Of a stretch of 64,000 nucleotides of DNA, positions 50,042 to 58,254 are shown piece after piece; the first letter of the stretch is position 1, and each line of letters begins with the position of its first letter. The stretch covers positions 2,108,001 to 2,172,000 of the forward strand of contig NZ_CP096034.1 of assembly GCF_023115465.1 (NCBI RefSeq). The letters run 5' to 3'. Source of the stretch: Gottfriedia acidiceleris (GTDB lineage: Bacteria > Bacillota > Bacilli > Bacillales > Bacillaceae_G). The translations under genes were made by a program, and so were the position numbers. Below the pieces are notes generated by a model, which saw only the letters and a list, made by a program, of their open reading frames with translations, was not told the DNA's origin and ran no database searches.

Positions 50042-50917
50042 ATGTCAAAAAGTAGGGGTTTTTACGCTATGGAGAAATGGGAACGAAGACTAATTCATAC
50101 GAAAAGAGGTACATTTGAAGTATTTTGTAAAGGTGAGGGAGAGGCTTTATGTGTCACACATAATTACTCTGAGTTTAATGATACTGGAGATTATTTTGCC
50201 AATTCATTTACTAAATTATTTAAAGTATTTTTAATAAACTTAAGAGAAACAGGTAATTCTGAAAAAGCACATTTTCCTTATGAATTAAGTATGTTAGAAA
50301 CGATTTTTGATTTAGAAGAAATTAGGAAAACGTTAGGTTATTCATCCTGGAATTTTGCTGGACATTCTACCGGTGGAATGCTTGGAATCATTTATGGGAT
50401 CTATTTTTCAAATTCAATAAAACATAATATTATAGTTGGGGCTGCTGCAAGAGACTATGCAACATTTTCAGAAAACTGTATTTATAACCGGGCTCATCCG
50501 CAATTTAATAACATGCAAGAATTAATTGAAAGACTAAAAAGTAACGAATTGTCTAATGAAGAAAGAAAAGGGCTATCAATTGAGCGGACAAAGCTATCTT
50601 TACATAAGCCTGAACGATATCCTGACTATTTTAATTTACCAATCTCTAAAAAAATGTCTGCAATTCGACTTAATTATTTTAACAGAGAATATCAAATTTA
50701 TGATGTCACAAAAAAGTTAGCATTAATAACCTGTCCAACTTTAATCATTTGTGGCAAACATGATGTACAGTGTCCAATCGAATATTCAGAAGAAATGGCT
50801 GAAGGAATTAAAAATTCTAAATTAGTCATTTTAAATGAAAGTAATCATTATCCTTTTTTAGAAGAGAAGGAATTGTTTTTTATGGAAGTAAAACAATTTA
50901 CAAAAAAGCTTGTCTAA
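50042..50917 (+). CDS. Alpha/beta-hydrolase
   Basis: 291 residues with INLRETGNSEK, nucleophile Ser109 (FAGHSTGGMLG), acid Asp in CGKHDVQCP and late His (NESNHYPFLEE). The oxyanion loop (THNYSEFND) is unusual, lacking the HG dipeptide of most relatives. Substrate unknown; esterase, lyase-like or lactonase roles are all possible. The longest reading is given; ATG 50069 follows AGTAGGGG and is an equally likely start (MEKWERRLIHTK). Confidence 0.8.
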   Translation: MSKSRGFYAMEKWERRLIHTKRGTFEVFCKGEGEALCVTHNYSEFNDTGDYFANSFTKLFKVFLINLRETGNSEKAHFPYELSMLETIFDLEEIRKTLGYSSWNFAGHSTGGMLGIIYGIYFSNSIKHNIIVGAAARDYATFSENCIYNRAHPQFNNMQELIERLKSNELSNEERKGLSIERTKLSLHKPERYPDYFNLPISKKMSAIRLNYFNREYQIYDVTKKLALITCPTLIICGKHDVQCPIEYSEEMAEGIKNSKLVILNESNHYPFLEEKELFFMEVKQFTKKLV

Positions 50918-50974
50918 ATCTACTTTAATAATATGTCTAAAATTAATTAACTTTTTCATTTAGGAGAATACAAA

Positions 50975-51127
50975 ATGAATTTGCCAGTCCTTTTCGTTAT
51001 AATTGCGTTTTTTTTATCATTTGTATGTGGTTCTGGATTTAGCCCATTGTTAATAACAAATGTTTTTCTTGCTTTAATTGCAGGGATATTATATGAACGT
51101 AGAGAAGAAAAACAAGTAAATGAATAA
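50975..51127 (+). CDS. Small two-helix membrane protein, 50 aa
   Basis: MNLPVLFVIIAFFLSFVCGS, then GFSPLLITNVFLALIAGILY and a charged tail ERREEKQVNE. AGGAGA lies 8 nt upstream of ATG, and a perfect terminator follows, which supports a real gene. Not recognised; possibly co-transcribed with the hydrolase 57 nt upstream. Confidence 0.7.
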   Translation: MNLPVLFVIIAFFLSFVCGSGFSPLLITNVFLALIAGILYERREEKQVNE

Positions 51128-51131
51128 TATG

Positions 51132-51167
51132 ATAGCCTACCTATTTTAAAATAGGTAGGCTATTTTA
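51132..51167. terminator. Terminator AGCCTACCTATTTT / AAAATAGGTAGGCT
   Basis: Perfect 14-bp inverted repeat with T-rich tail, serving the small membrane gene and the converging gene at 51172. Confidence 0.92.
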
Positions 51168-51171
51168 ATGA

Positions 51172-51636
51172 TCAAATTGATTGGAAAGATTTTTCATTTT
51201 TATTGAATTTGCTAACTTCTTGATCAATTACTTTAATTAATAGGATGGTAACTAATACAAAAACAACGTCTATAAAATAGATTAATATGTTTAAATAGGT
51301 TTCCTGTAACATAATGCCAAGCATTGCTCCCATCATTCCACCCATAATTCCAGCAGTTATACCTTCTAGTACAGCCATTAATGATAAAGGTTTACCTGTT
51401 AAGTATCCTATTAATATGCCTGCAGTTATTGAAATAATTGTAGGAATCGTCAAATCTGTATTGCGAAAAAAAATACCAAAGATTGTACCTACGGTGACAC
51501 TTGTCATCATTGAATTCGTCATACTGATCATTTTCCCAGCAGTACAAGAAAGTTTTTCTTTTTTTCTATTTGCAACTAAGATGACATATGATGAAAGTAG
51601 AACAGTTAAGACAATGCTAGCCCATTCTAAGAACAT
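51172..51636 (-). CDS. Gly/Met-rich membrane protein
   Basis: 154 residues, four hydrophobic stretches, the third rich in small residues (GITAGIMGGMMGAMLGIMLQ) with GxxxG packing motifs and many Met. Met/Gly-rich helices of this type occur in metal- and redox-linked membrane proteins. It sits next to a FixH/YtkA-like lipoprotein and a cupredoxin, so a copper-related role is inferred. AGGGAGGAG site before ATG. Confidence 0.7.
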   Translation of the reverse strand: MFLEWASIVLTVLLSSYVILVANRKKEKLSCTAGKMISMTNSMMTSVTVGTIFGIFFRNTDLTIPTIISITAGILIGYLTGKPLSLMAVLEGITAGIMGGMMGAMLGIMLQETYLNILIYFIDVVFVLVTILLIKVIDQEVSKFNKNEKSFQSI

Positions 51637-51835
51637 TAAGTTAAACTCCTCCCTATGTAGGATCCTTAGTTGTTTGAGTTATAACGTTCAATTATATGTT
51701 GAAAAAGCTTAATTGTATGAATGAGTTTACAATAATTTTATTTTTATTTATGCTTTCACATTTTTATCACAAATATAATTTACCTTTTTAAGTAAAGTAA
51801 GGGTGAGGATTTTAGCTAAAAAGGAGTGATTTTTT

Positions 51836-52216
51836 TTGAAGAATTGCTTTTACATATTCATAACTATATTATTTATTTTACTAGTTTGTTCTGGCTGTGG
51901 AAAAAAGGCTGAAATTACATCGAGCCCTTTTTTAGATCATATACAATTATCAATTAACGAAAAAAAATTAACGAATAAAAACCATACACATGTGTATCTA
52001 GTAAATTTAGTAAATTCAGATGGAAAAGAAGTAGATGTAGATTCGGTTAATTTTAAAATGGAAATGAAAAATATGAATCATCATGTTGAAGCGAATATGA
52101 AGAAAATAAATACAGGTATATATGAAGTGAGCTTGGAACTCCCAATGGAAGGTACTTGGAGTAAACAAATTACTTTAAAAAAGGGTAAAAATGAACGTAA
52201 AGTAACAATTAGATAA
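51836..52216 (+). CDS. YtkA/FixH-like lipoprotein
   Basis: 126 residues: signal peptide with lipobox VCSGC (Cys near 21), then a beta-sandwich domain (FLDHIQLSINEKKLTNKNHT, VNFKMEMKNMNHHVEANMKK, GIYEVSLELPMEGTWSKQIT) matching the YtkA-like/FixH fold. The MEMKNMNHH stretch is rich in Met and His, typical copper ligands in this group. Lipidated on the outer face of the membrane. TTG start with AAAGGAG upstream. Divergent from the Gly/Met-rich membrane protein. Confidence 0.78.
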   Translation: MKNCFYIFITILFILLVCSGCGKKAEITSSPFLDHIQLSINEKKLTNKNHTHVYLVNLVNSDGKEVDVDSVNFKMEMKNMNHHVEANMKKINTGIYEVSLELPMEGTWSKQITLKKGKNERKVTIR

Positions 52217-52227
52217 AGAAGAATAAG

Positions 52228-52277
52228 AAAAAGATAGTAAATTTAGTAAACTAGACTATTTTTACTATCTTTTTTTT
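52228..52277. terminator. Terminator AAAGATAGTAAA / TTTACTATCTTTTTTT
   Basis: 12-bp stem with a long loop and T tract after the lipoprotein gene. Confidence 0.85.
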
Positions 52278-52342
52278 GAAATACTTTTGGGTTGTCCATT
52301 AAAACTAGATTGCTTTACCTGCTTCTGCTATTAAATACTTAA

Positions 52343-52783
52343 TTAATCTACAACAATATAACCAATCATTGGTGCCCCGTCATGAGAATGTGTATCACAA
52401 ATTAATCGGTATGTACCTTCTTTTTTAAAGAATAAAGGTACTTCAGTCGTTTTACCTTTGACAACTACACCCGTGATATTTGTTCCTTCGATATGGAAGC
52501 TATGTTCTTTTCCGTTTATTCCATGAATTTTTAAATTTACTTTTTGGTTTTTTTCAATAACTATTGTACCTGGATCCCATCTATACGCTTCAATTTCCGT
52601 TCCATCGTCTAGCTTTGTACTGAATTCGGCTGTTATCATATCGATGTCTATTGTTTTTACGTGCTGCTGCTCAACTGCAGTTTGAACTGAATTTGGTGTT
52701 AAGTAATACCAACCACTTAATCCAATCACTACAAGGAGAAAGCAAATTAATAACCATTTTTTCTTAATAAAAATAAATTGCAT
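52343..52783 (-). CDS. Membrane-anchored cupredoxin
   Basis: 146 residues: one N-terminal helix (LLICFLLVVIGLSGWYYL) and a cupredoxin domain exposed outside. The blue-copper ligand set is visible: His94 or His97 (KEHSFHIEG) and the C-terminal loop with Cys129, His132/His134 and Met139 (ICDTHSHDGAPM). It may carry electrons or hold copper, e.g. for oxidase assembly or resistance. Converges on the YtkA-like lipoprotein gene; the pair plus the Gly/Met-rich protein suggest one pathway. Confidence 0.85.
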   Translation of the reverse strand: MQFIFIKKKWLLICFLLVVIGLSGWYYLTPNSVQTAVEQQHVKTIDIDMITAEFSTKLDDGTEIEAYRWDPGTIVIEKNQKVNLKIHGINGKEHSFHIEGTNITGVVVKGKTTEVPLFFKKEGTYRLICDTHSHDGAPMIGYIVVD

Positions 52784-52982
52784 AAGACACCTCCAAAATT
52801 AATTTCATATTATAAAATATGCTTATCCTATTAATAACTTGTCTAATAATTCTACTTTCATATGTTTCATCATTATTTCTTTTATTCATAATGTATAGAA
52901 AGTACAATTATTAAATTTGATTTATTCAAGAATGGTAAACTACTATATAATGGAAATGTAGTAATTTTTTGGAGGGGATCTG

Positions 52983-53738
52983 ATGTTTAAAAAAGTACTA
53001 GCTAGACTAGGAATTGGAGCAGCTACGGTAGATACAATTATTCATACGAAAGATTTATATCCAGGAAAAAATGTTGAAGGTGTAGTTGAAATTAAAGGTG
53101 GTTCAGTTGCACAAGAAATTAATCATATTGGGCTTAAATTAAAGACTTATGCTAAAAAGAAAAGTGGAGACGATGAAGTAAACGTTAAAATTCAATTACA
53201 TGAAGAACGTGTATCCGGAAAAATGAAAATTGAAGCGAATGAAGATAAAGTAATTCCTTTTTCATTCCAATTGCCATTTTACACACCGATTACAATAAGA
53301 CATGGCCAAGTTTGGATTGAAACTGATTTAGATATCGATTTAAGTATAGACCCAACAGATACCGATTTCTTAAAGGTTCATGCGCATGAAGAATTAGCAA
53401 ACTTTGTAGAAGCATTTAAAATTCTGGGCTTCCGTTTACGTCAGGTCGAGGTGGAGGCTCAAAATGGTCGATTCTATCAAGAGTGGGAGTTTGTTCCAAG
53501 CTCTAAAAGAGAATGGCGATTTGATGAAATTGAATGTATGATCGAACCGAATAAAGATGGACTGTTTATGATGGTAGCAGTAGATAAAGCTGGTTCACAT
53601 CGTGGTTTAACGGGTTTACTACAGGAATCATTGGGATTAGATGAAAAGAAAACATCACTTAACTTTATAAATGAGCAACTTAAAGATGTCCAATCAATTG
53701 CAAATTCGGTTAGGGCGTTTTTACAAGAATATAATTGA
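52983..53738 (+). CDS. spo0M: Sporulation-control protein Spo0M
   Basis: 251 residues with an arrestin-like beta-sandwich: FKKVLARLGIGAATVDTIIH, LYPGKNVEGVVEIKGGSVAQ (10-41 region), IPFSFQLPFYTPITIRHGQV, and a conserved RWEFVPSS/REWRFDEIE-type middle. This matches Spo0M, a cytosolic protein that affects early sporulation and cell division, in B. subtilis 258 residues. GGAGGGG precedes the ATG. Monocistronic. In other Bacillus spo0M is read by SigW/SigH; no clear such promoter was assigned here. Confidence 0.9.
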   Translation: MFKKVLARLGIGAATVDTIIHTKDLYPGKNVEGVVEIKGGSVAQEINHIGLKLKTYAKKKSGDDEVNVKIQLHEERVSGKMKIEANEDKVIPFSFQLPFYTPITIRHGQVWIETDLDIDLSIDPTDTDFLKVHAHEELANFVEAFKILGFRLRQVEVEAQNGRFYQEWEFVPSSKREWRFDEIECMIEPNKDGLFMMVAVDKAGSHRGLTGLLQESLGLDEKKTSLNFINEQLKDVQSIANSVRAFLQEYN

Positions 53739-53741
53739 TGA

Positions 53742-53776
53742 AGAAGCATGAGATGGTTTTTGTCTCTTGCTTTTTA
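53742..53776 (+). terminator. Terminator after spo0M
   Basis: AGCATGAGA / TCTCTTGCT stem with T-rich tail. Confidence 0.8.
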
Positions 53777-53916
53777 TTTTTTACACTTTCTGAAATTCTC
53801 ATTCTTTAGACTGAATTTAAAAGGATTTTATCATAAAAACTATCCGTATAAGAATTTATCGAATACAATAGTATTTATTAGAAAAAATTAACATTTTAAG
53901 TTGAAAAGGAGATTTT

Positions 53917-54213
53917 ATGAGATCTAACGTAAAAAATATGAAATGGATTTCGGGTGGTTTTGAAGCATTACTGGGGATCCCTTTTTTAGGTGGTTCGATC
54001 GTTATAGGTTTTGGTTATACGCCATTATTTATAGCTTTAATTCTCCACATTATTACACTCGTGTTAGCGAAAAAAGCCGGTGTCTCTGCGAGTGGAAATA
54101 TTTTTGGGATTGTAACTTCTTGTCTTGCATGGATTCCAATAGTAGGTATGATTATGCATATTCTATCAGCTATTTTTATATTAATTGGTGCAGCGACTCA
54201 GCGTTCAAAATAG
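53917..54213 (+). CDS. Small membrane protein
   Basis: 98 residues, three to four hydrophobic stretches (GGSIVIGFGYTPLFIALILH, IFGIVTSCLAWIPIVGMIMH, LSAIFILIGAATQRSK). The IPFLGG and WIPIVGMIMH segments look like re-entrant Gly/Pro turns. Seems a conserved Bacillus membrane protein of unknown function. AAAGGAG before ATG. Confidence 0.75.
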   Translation: MRSNVKNMKWISGGFEALLGIPFLGGSIVIGFGYTPLFIALILHIITLVLAKKAGVSASGNIFGIVTSCLAWIPIVGMIMHILSAIFILIGAATQRSK

Positions 54214-54255
54214 AAGGATTTATAGGTAACATATAATTGGTATGTTTGTTTCTAA

Positions 54256-54285
54256 GAATAAGACTAACATCAGGTTAGTCTTTCA
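54256..54285 (+). terminator. Terminator AAGACTAAC / GTTAGTCTTTC
   Basis: 9-bp stem with a short loop. Confidence 0.8.
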
Positions 54286-54301
54286 TTAATTTTAAGAAAG
54301 A

Positions 54302-54604
54302 GTGGTAAAGTTGGTCTTTTTCTTAATCAGTGGTTTTTTCATTCTACTTATTTTAGGAATCGTATTAATTGTAAAGGGTTTTTTAGTAAAAGGATTAATT
54401 TTGATTAGTGCAAGTATCGTTTTTGGAATTATAATGATTATTTACTATGAGCGGAGAAGACAGAATAGGGGATTCGATTGGTGTGATTGCGGTGATTTTG
54501 GTATGATACCAGATTGTGACATCCCTAATTGTCATCATCACATGCCTGACTGCACACCGGATTGTGCACCAGATTGTGATTGTAGCCCAGATTGTCCAAG
54601 TTAA
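54302..54604 (+). CDS. Membrane protein with Cys/Asp-rich metal-binding-like tail
   Basis: About 100 residues: two helices (about 4-24 and 28-48), a basic turn (YERRRQNRG), then a tail of WCDCGDFGMIPDCDIPNCHH and PDCTPDCAPDCDCSPDC, with some ten Cys and as many Asp, plus HHH. The repeated PDC units point to zinc or other metal binding in the cytoplasm. Not recognised. The start is GTG 54302 or TTG 54311; neither has a strong site. Its stop lies 14 nt before the DUF2085 gene start, implying an operon. Confidence 0.72.
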   Translation: MVKLVFFLISGFFILLILGIVLIVKGFLVKGLILISASIVFGIIMIIYYERRRQNRGFDWCDCGDFGMIPDCDIPNCHHHMPDCTPDCAPDCDCSPDCPS

Positions 54605-54618
54605 TAGGAGGATTATTT

Positions 54619-54942
54619 TTGATTTTGAATTGGATTCCATGTCATCGTAAAAAAGAAAGGTCATTTCATATAGGTTCTTATGCTTTTCCACTTTGTGCAA
54701 GATGTACTGCCATACTTGTGGGTTATTTGTTTCTTCCCTTTCTCTTTATGCTTTCATCATTTATATTTTGGTGGTACATTCCTATTTTAATGACTCCGTT
54801 ATTAATTGATGGGTATACACAGAAATGGAAATGGAGAGAAAGTAATAATTTCTTGCGTTTTATAACAGGATTTTTATTTGGAATTGCTCAAACAATCTCG
54901 ATCGTAAGGTCTGTTTTGTTTTTGATAAAAATTCTTATGTAA
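54619..54942 (+). CDS. DUF2085 membrane protein
   Basis: 107 residues: PCHRKKERSFHIGSYAFPLC then ARCTAILVGY, the conserved Cys/His pattern C-H-x-K-x2-RSFH...CxRC of DUF2085, followed by three membrane helices and an IDGYTQ motif. Family function unknown; the Cys set suggests metal binding. TTG 54619 is chosen because AGGAGG (54606-54611) lies 7 nt upstream; the longer frame overlaps the previous gene. It follows a Cys-rich tail protein, so both may handle the same metal. Confidence 0.82.
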   Translation: MILNWIPCHRKKERSFHIGSYAFPLCARCTAILVGYLFLPFLFMLSSFIFWWYIPILMTPLLIDGYTQKWKWRESNNFLRFITGFLFGIAQTISIVRSVLFLIKILM

Positions 54943-55026
54943 CTTCTAGATCACGCTAATTATGAATTTTTTCCTACCTTATTGGTTAAAGTAACATGTA
55001 GATTCTTTACTAAGGAGGATTGAAAA

Positions 55027-55158
55027 ATGGAAGATACACATGAATTTGTCGAAAAATTGCATGAAAAGCAAAGAAAAGATCAAAAAAATAAAGAACACCA
55101 AGGTAATGGAACACCGAACGAAAAATTACCGACTAAGCAACATGGAACAAATAAATAA
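55027..55158 (+). CDS. Short hydrophilic protein, DUF4023-like
   Basis: 43 residues, MEDTHEFVEKLHEKQRKDQK then NKEHQGNGTPNEKLPTKQHG: charged, no hydrophobic core. The pattern THEFVEKLHEKQ...LPTKQH resembles DUF4023, a small family of Bacillus proteins often expressed in sporulation; that link is from memory. AAGGAGG before ATG and terminator after. Confidence 0.75.
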   Translation: MEDTHEFVEKLHEKQRKDQKNKEHQGNGTPNEKLPTKQHGTNK

Positions 55159-55168
55159 TGCATGTTTT

Positions 55169-55203
55169 ACTAGCCGTGGCAATTGTCATGGCTAGTTTTA
55201 ATT
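55169..55203 (+). terminator. Terminator ACTAGCCGTG / CATGGCTAGT
   Basis: 10-bp stem (one G-U), T-rich tail. Confidence 0.88.
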
Positions 55204-55206
55204 TGA

Positions 55207-55238
55207 TAAAAGAAAGGAAGACATCTAAATGTCTTCCT
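55207..55238 (-). terminator. Terminator AGGAAGACAT / ATGTCTTCCT
   Basis: Perfect 10-bp stem with CTAA loop; T-rich on the minus strand, behind the YpzG-like gene. Confidence 0.85.
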
Positions 55239-55257
55239 GCTCCTTAATTATCCTTTT

Positions 55258-55410
55258 TTACCATCTATGTGCCTTAGCATTGGTTCTTAAAATGATCGTG
55301 TTCTGAGACTCCATAGTATGTCCATTGACTTGTGATTTAGCATGTTTAGGTCTAGTCCAATTGTGGTAAAATTTCTGAGAATGAGGATCTAAATGATTTT
55401 TTAATGTCAT
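55258..55410 (-). CDS. YpzG-like small protein
   Basis: 50 residues: MTLKNHLDPHSQKFYHNWTR then PKHAKSQVNGHTMESQNTII, ending KAHRW. Basic, His/Asn-rich, no hydrophobic core. The DPxSxxFxHNWxRPKHxxSQVNG pattern resembles YpzG-type proteins of Bacillus spores; identity is tentative. GAGGTGAATC lies upstream of ATG 55410; an in-frame ATG 45 nt further up lacks a site. Confidence 0.75.
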   Translation of the reverse strand: MTLKNHLDPHSQKFYHNWTRPKHAKSQVNGHTMESQNTIILRTNAKAHRW

Positions 55411-55455
55411 GTTTGATTCACCTCTAAGATAATTTAGGATATCTTTGATATTCAA

Positions 55456-55827
55456 TTGAATATCATAGTTAGTATTTGAAAATTAGTTGAAAAAGATACT
55501 ATATTAAAACACTAAAATTAATTTGATCTTATTTAATATGAGATTTTGGTTTATACCAATATAAATTAACTTTAATTTTTGGTGAAAAAAGAATTTCATT
55601 TAAGTAAATTGTTCAATCTAAAATTTAATGGTTAGTAATGAGCGTTTTAATTGATAATCCATCGTATCGTTTATTATTATTTTAAGTAATAGGAAATACA
55701 TATCGCAAACTTGCTTAAATGATGGCAATTTTCAATATGACTAATGAATTAACTAAAAAATTATGTATTTTCAAAGAGGAGATTATTTAGCAAAACTCTT
55801 TTCAATTTATTTAAAGGGGAAACCGTG
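55456..55827. other. Intergenic stretch with no evident gene
   Basis: Very A/T-rich. Only the AAAGGGG ribosome site of the next gene (near 55814) was identified. Confidence 0.5.
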
Positions 55828-56619
55828 ATGGATATTCAAAATGAGGTCTTACAATTTAAAATGGATATAGGTGTAAAAAAACCTGATAGTATTAAAAATA
55901 AAGAAGTTAAATGCCCATTCTGTGATCGTGAAAACTTAACGGATATTATCGATACATCTGGCTCGATCATTTATTTGAAAAATAAATTTCCAACATTAGA
56001 AGATACTTTTCAAACTGTTATTATTGAAAGCGACGATTGTGAAGGAGATCCTTCGAAATATTCTTTAACGCATTTGAAAGAATTATTAGCCTTTGCAATT
56101 AATAAATGGGAAGAAATGGAATCGACAGGAGAATACAAATCTGTTATTTTATATAAAAATCATGGCCCATTATCAGGGGGAACACTAAGTCATCCGCATA
56201 TGCAAATTGTTGGCTTGAAAAATATTGATTACAACAAAAAGGTAACAGATGTGTATTTCGAGGGGATTATCATTTCGTCGGGTAATGGGTATGAATTAAA
56301 CATTTCTACTCATCCAATTATGGGATTTAGAGAATTCAATATTCTAATTGAAGATCTGAAATTTATTCCACAAATGGCCGTCTACTTACAAACAGTTACA
56401 CATTATTTACTTAACCATTTTTATAAAGGACTTCAAAGCTATAATCTATTCTTTTATAAATGGAAGGGGAAATTTATTTGTAAAATTATTCCTAGATTTG
56501 TTGTATCACCACTATTTATCGGCTATTCAATTTCACAAGTGTCTAATCAGTTAGAAGTACATAAAGATCAAATACTTAGTTTTTACCAGAAAGAATTTGA
56601 GGCAATTTCTTCAATGTAA
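55828..56619 (+). CDS. HIT/GalT-like protein, DUF4931
   Basis: About 263 residues. The CPFCDREN motif (about 30-37) can hold zinc; LSHPHMQIVG (about 118-127) is the HIT-type catalytic motif of galactose-1-phosphate uridylyltransferase-like enzymes (HxHxQ). A second CPxxR-like segment is absent. The fold suggests nucleotidyl transfer or hydrolysis; substrate unknown. This matches DUF4931 proteins of Bacillus. AAAGGGG lies 8 nt before ATG 55828; GTG 55825 is the alternative. Confidence 0.8.
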   Translation: MDIQNEVLQFKMDIGVKKPDSIKNKEVKCPFCDRENLTDIIDTSGSIIYLKNKFPTLEDTFQTVIIESDDCEGDPSKYSLTHLKELLAFAINKWEEMESTGEYKSVILYKNHGPLSGGTLSHPHMQIVGLKNIDYNKKVTDVYFEGIIISSGNGYELNISTHPIMGFREFNILIEDLKFIPQMAVYLQTVTHYLLNHFYKGLQSYNLFFYKWKGKFICKIIPRFVVSPLFIGYSISQVSNQLEVHKDQILSFYQKEFEAISSM

Positions 56620-56649
56620 AAAGAGCTTACGCGATTGTAAGCTCTTTTT
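56617..56649 (+). terminator. Terminator AAAAAGAGCTTAC / GTAAGCTCTTTTT
   Basis: Perfect 13-bp stem, 7-nt loop, directly at the stop codon. Confidence 0.93.
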
Positions 56650-56715
56650 CATATTATTAAGAGGTTTTAGTAAAACTTGCCTATAAACAACTTTCTAGTT
56701 TCATGTTTATTTTAT

Positions 56716-57198
56716 TTATAATTCGTTTTTTAATTCTCTAATTTGCTCAATATGACGTTTTTCATGAACACCTATAAAAGGAATCCATTGTTTTAAATTG
56801 ATTAGTCCAAAAATCGGATGTGGCATGCCTTTATCATCTAATTTATGATCTTTCGTTAGTTCAACAAATTCATATAGTGATTTTCTAGATTGGTTCAATT
56901 TTTCGGTCATTTCTTTTTTAGTAATAAATTGATCAGTTGGTTCAAAATGAGGTGGAGAGGCTATTTTTTTAGTACGATCAGTTGCTAGATGAATTGGCTT
57001 ATCTTGTATAACTTCACTAGGTGCTTCATTAAATGTCCGTGTCATCAGTTTTACTAATTTTGATTCCATTAAATATAAATGTTCAAGAACTTGCATAATG
57101 GACCATTTTTCATTAGTTATCTTCTTATTTAACTGTTCATCTGTTAAATGATCAATAACTTCCATAAGTTCTTCACGAATTTGCATATTCTCTTTCAA
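56716..57198 (-). CDS. DinB-family protein
   Basis: 160 residues, DinB/DUF664-type helix bundle: NEKWSIMQVLEHLYLMESKL (about 26-45) gives the first metal His, and FIGVHEKRHIEQIRELK near the end gives the HxxxH pair. A metal-dependent transferase or thiol enzyme in this family; reaction unknown. Second DinB protein in the window, not closely alike to that at 34134. Stands alone. Confidence 0.85.
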   Translation of the reverse strand: MKENMQIREELMEVIDHLTDEQLNKKITNEKWSIMQVLEHLYLMESKLVKLMTRTFNEAPSEVIQDKPIHLATDRTKKIASPPHFEPTDQFITKKEMTEKLNQSRKSLYEFVELTKDHKLDDKGMPHPIFGLINLKQWIPFIGVHEKRHIEQIRELKNEL

Positions 57199-57383
57199 AA
57201 GATATTCCCCATTTCTATTTTTTTAATAATTGTAACCCAAGATTTTTTACAAGACTCTATCAATCTAAAATTTGAGTATTACTTATTTAGATAAATATTA
57301 TGAGTCATCATAAGAAATAATATAAATAACAAATTTAAAATCTTATTTTTAGTTTAATTTAGCATGTAAATTTTTACAAATTT

Positions 57384-57428
57384 GAACGGTTTTGAGTGAG
57401 TTTGAACGTTCAAGATTGTTATTGAACG
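57384..57428. promoter_or_regulatory. Operator-like direct repeats before fruRKA
   Basis: GAACG occurs at 57384, 57404 and 57424, each preceded by TT and at exactly 20-bp steps (two helical turns); the middle one forms a TGAACGTTCA palindrome. DeoR-family repressors bind such repeated boxes; FruR binding is inferred. Confidence 0.6.
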
Positions 57429-57445
57429 TTTTTGGAAGAAAATGA

Positions 57446-57474
57446 TTGTTTTTTTATTTTTTGTGTCTTATACT
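57446..57474 (+). promoter_or_regulatory. Promoter of fruRKA
   Basis: TTGTTT (57446-57451), 17-nt spacer, TATACT (57469-57474), about 25 nt before the fruR start. Confidence 0.6.
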
Positions 57475-57498
57475 TGGTTCTATGAAAGGATGAATTCA

Positions 57499-58254
57499 AT
57501 GTTAACTCCGGAAAGACAACAATTCATTATAGAGATGATAAAAAGAATGGGTATTGTGAAATTAAGGGATATCGTAGAGGCTACAAATACTTCCGAGTCG
57601 ACTATACGTCGTGATTTAGTTGAGCTTGAGTCTCTTAATCTCTTAAAAAGAGTTCATGGTGGAGCAGCTTCAATTAATAGCAAAGCCACTGAATTAAGTA
57701 TGACTGAAAAAACATCCAAAAACGTTCAAAGTAAAAAATTAATCGCCGGGCTTGCAGTAACTCAAATTAATGAAGGCGATTGTATATATTTAGATGCTGG
57801 TAGTACTACATTCGAAATGATTCCTTTATTAAAAGGCTTAAATGTAACAGTCGTTACGAATGGATTAATGCATGTTGAAGCTCTTTTCGAAAATGAAGTG
57901 TCTGCATATCTTATAGGTGGAAAAATGAAAGGGCATACAAAAGCTTTGATTGGGAGTATGGCTTCTGAAAGTCTTAAGAATTATCGGTTTGATAAATGTT
58001 TTATTGGGGCGAACGGTATCCATCCTCAATTTGGCTATACTACGCCAGATCCTGAAGAGGCTTTTGTAAAGAAAACAGCAATCTCTATTTCAGAGAAAGT
58101 ATTTATATTAGCTGATTACAGTAAATTTGGGGAAACAAGTTTTGCGAAGATTTGTGAAATTGAAGAAGCGATTATTTTAACGGACGAAATAGATGATGTA
58201 CTAGCCAAACAATTTGAAGAAAAAACATCTTTGATAAAGGTAGTGAAATCATGA
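57499..58254 (+). CDS. fruR: DeoR-family fructose operon repressor
   Basis: 251 residues: DeoR HTH (MLTPERQQFIIEMIKRMGIV, TSESTIRRDLVELESLNLLK, RVHGGA) and a sugar-phosphate-sensing DeoRC domain (YLDAGSTTFEM, TNGLMHVE, GANGIHPQFGYTT). It should repress fruRKA until fructose-1-phosphate binds. ATG 57499 follows AAAGGATG and gives the standard MLTPER start; an in-frame ATG at 57442 lies upstream of the promoter's -10 box and is rejected. Its stop overlaps the fruK start. Confidence 0.92.
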   Translation: MLTPERQQFIIEMIKRMGIVKLRDIVEATNTSESTIRRDLVELESLNLLKRVHGGAASINSKATELSMTEKTSKNVQSKKLIAGLAVTQINEGDCIYLDAGSTTFEMIPLLKGLNVTVVTNGLMHVEALFENEVSAYLIGGKMKGHTKALIGSMASESLKNYRFDKCFIGANGIHPQFGYTTPDPEEAFVKKTAISISEKVFILADYSKFGETSFAKICEIEEAIILTDEIDDVLAKQFEEKTSLIKVVKS

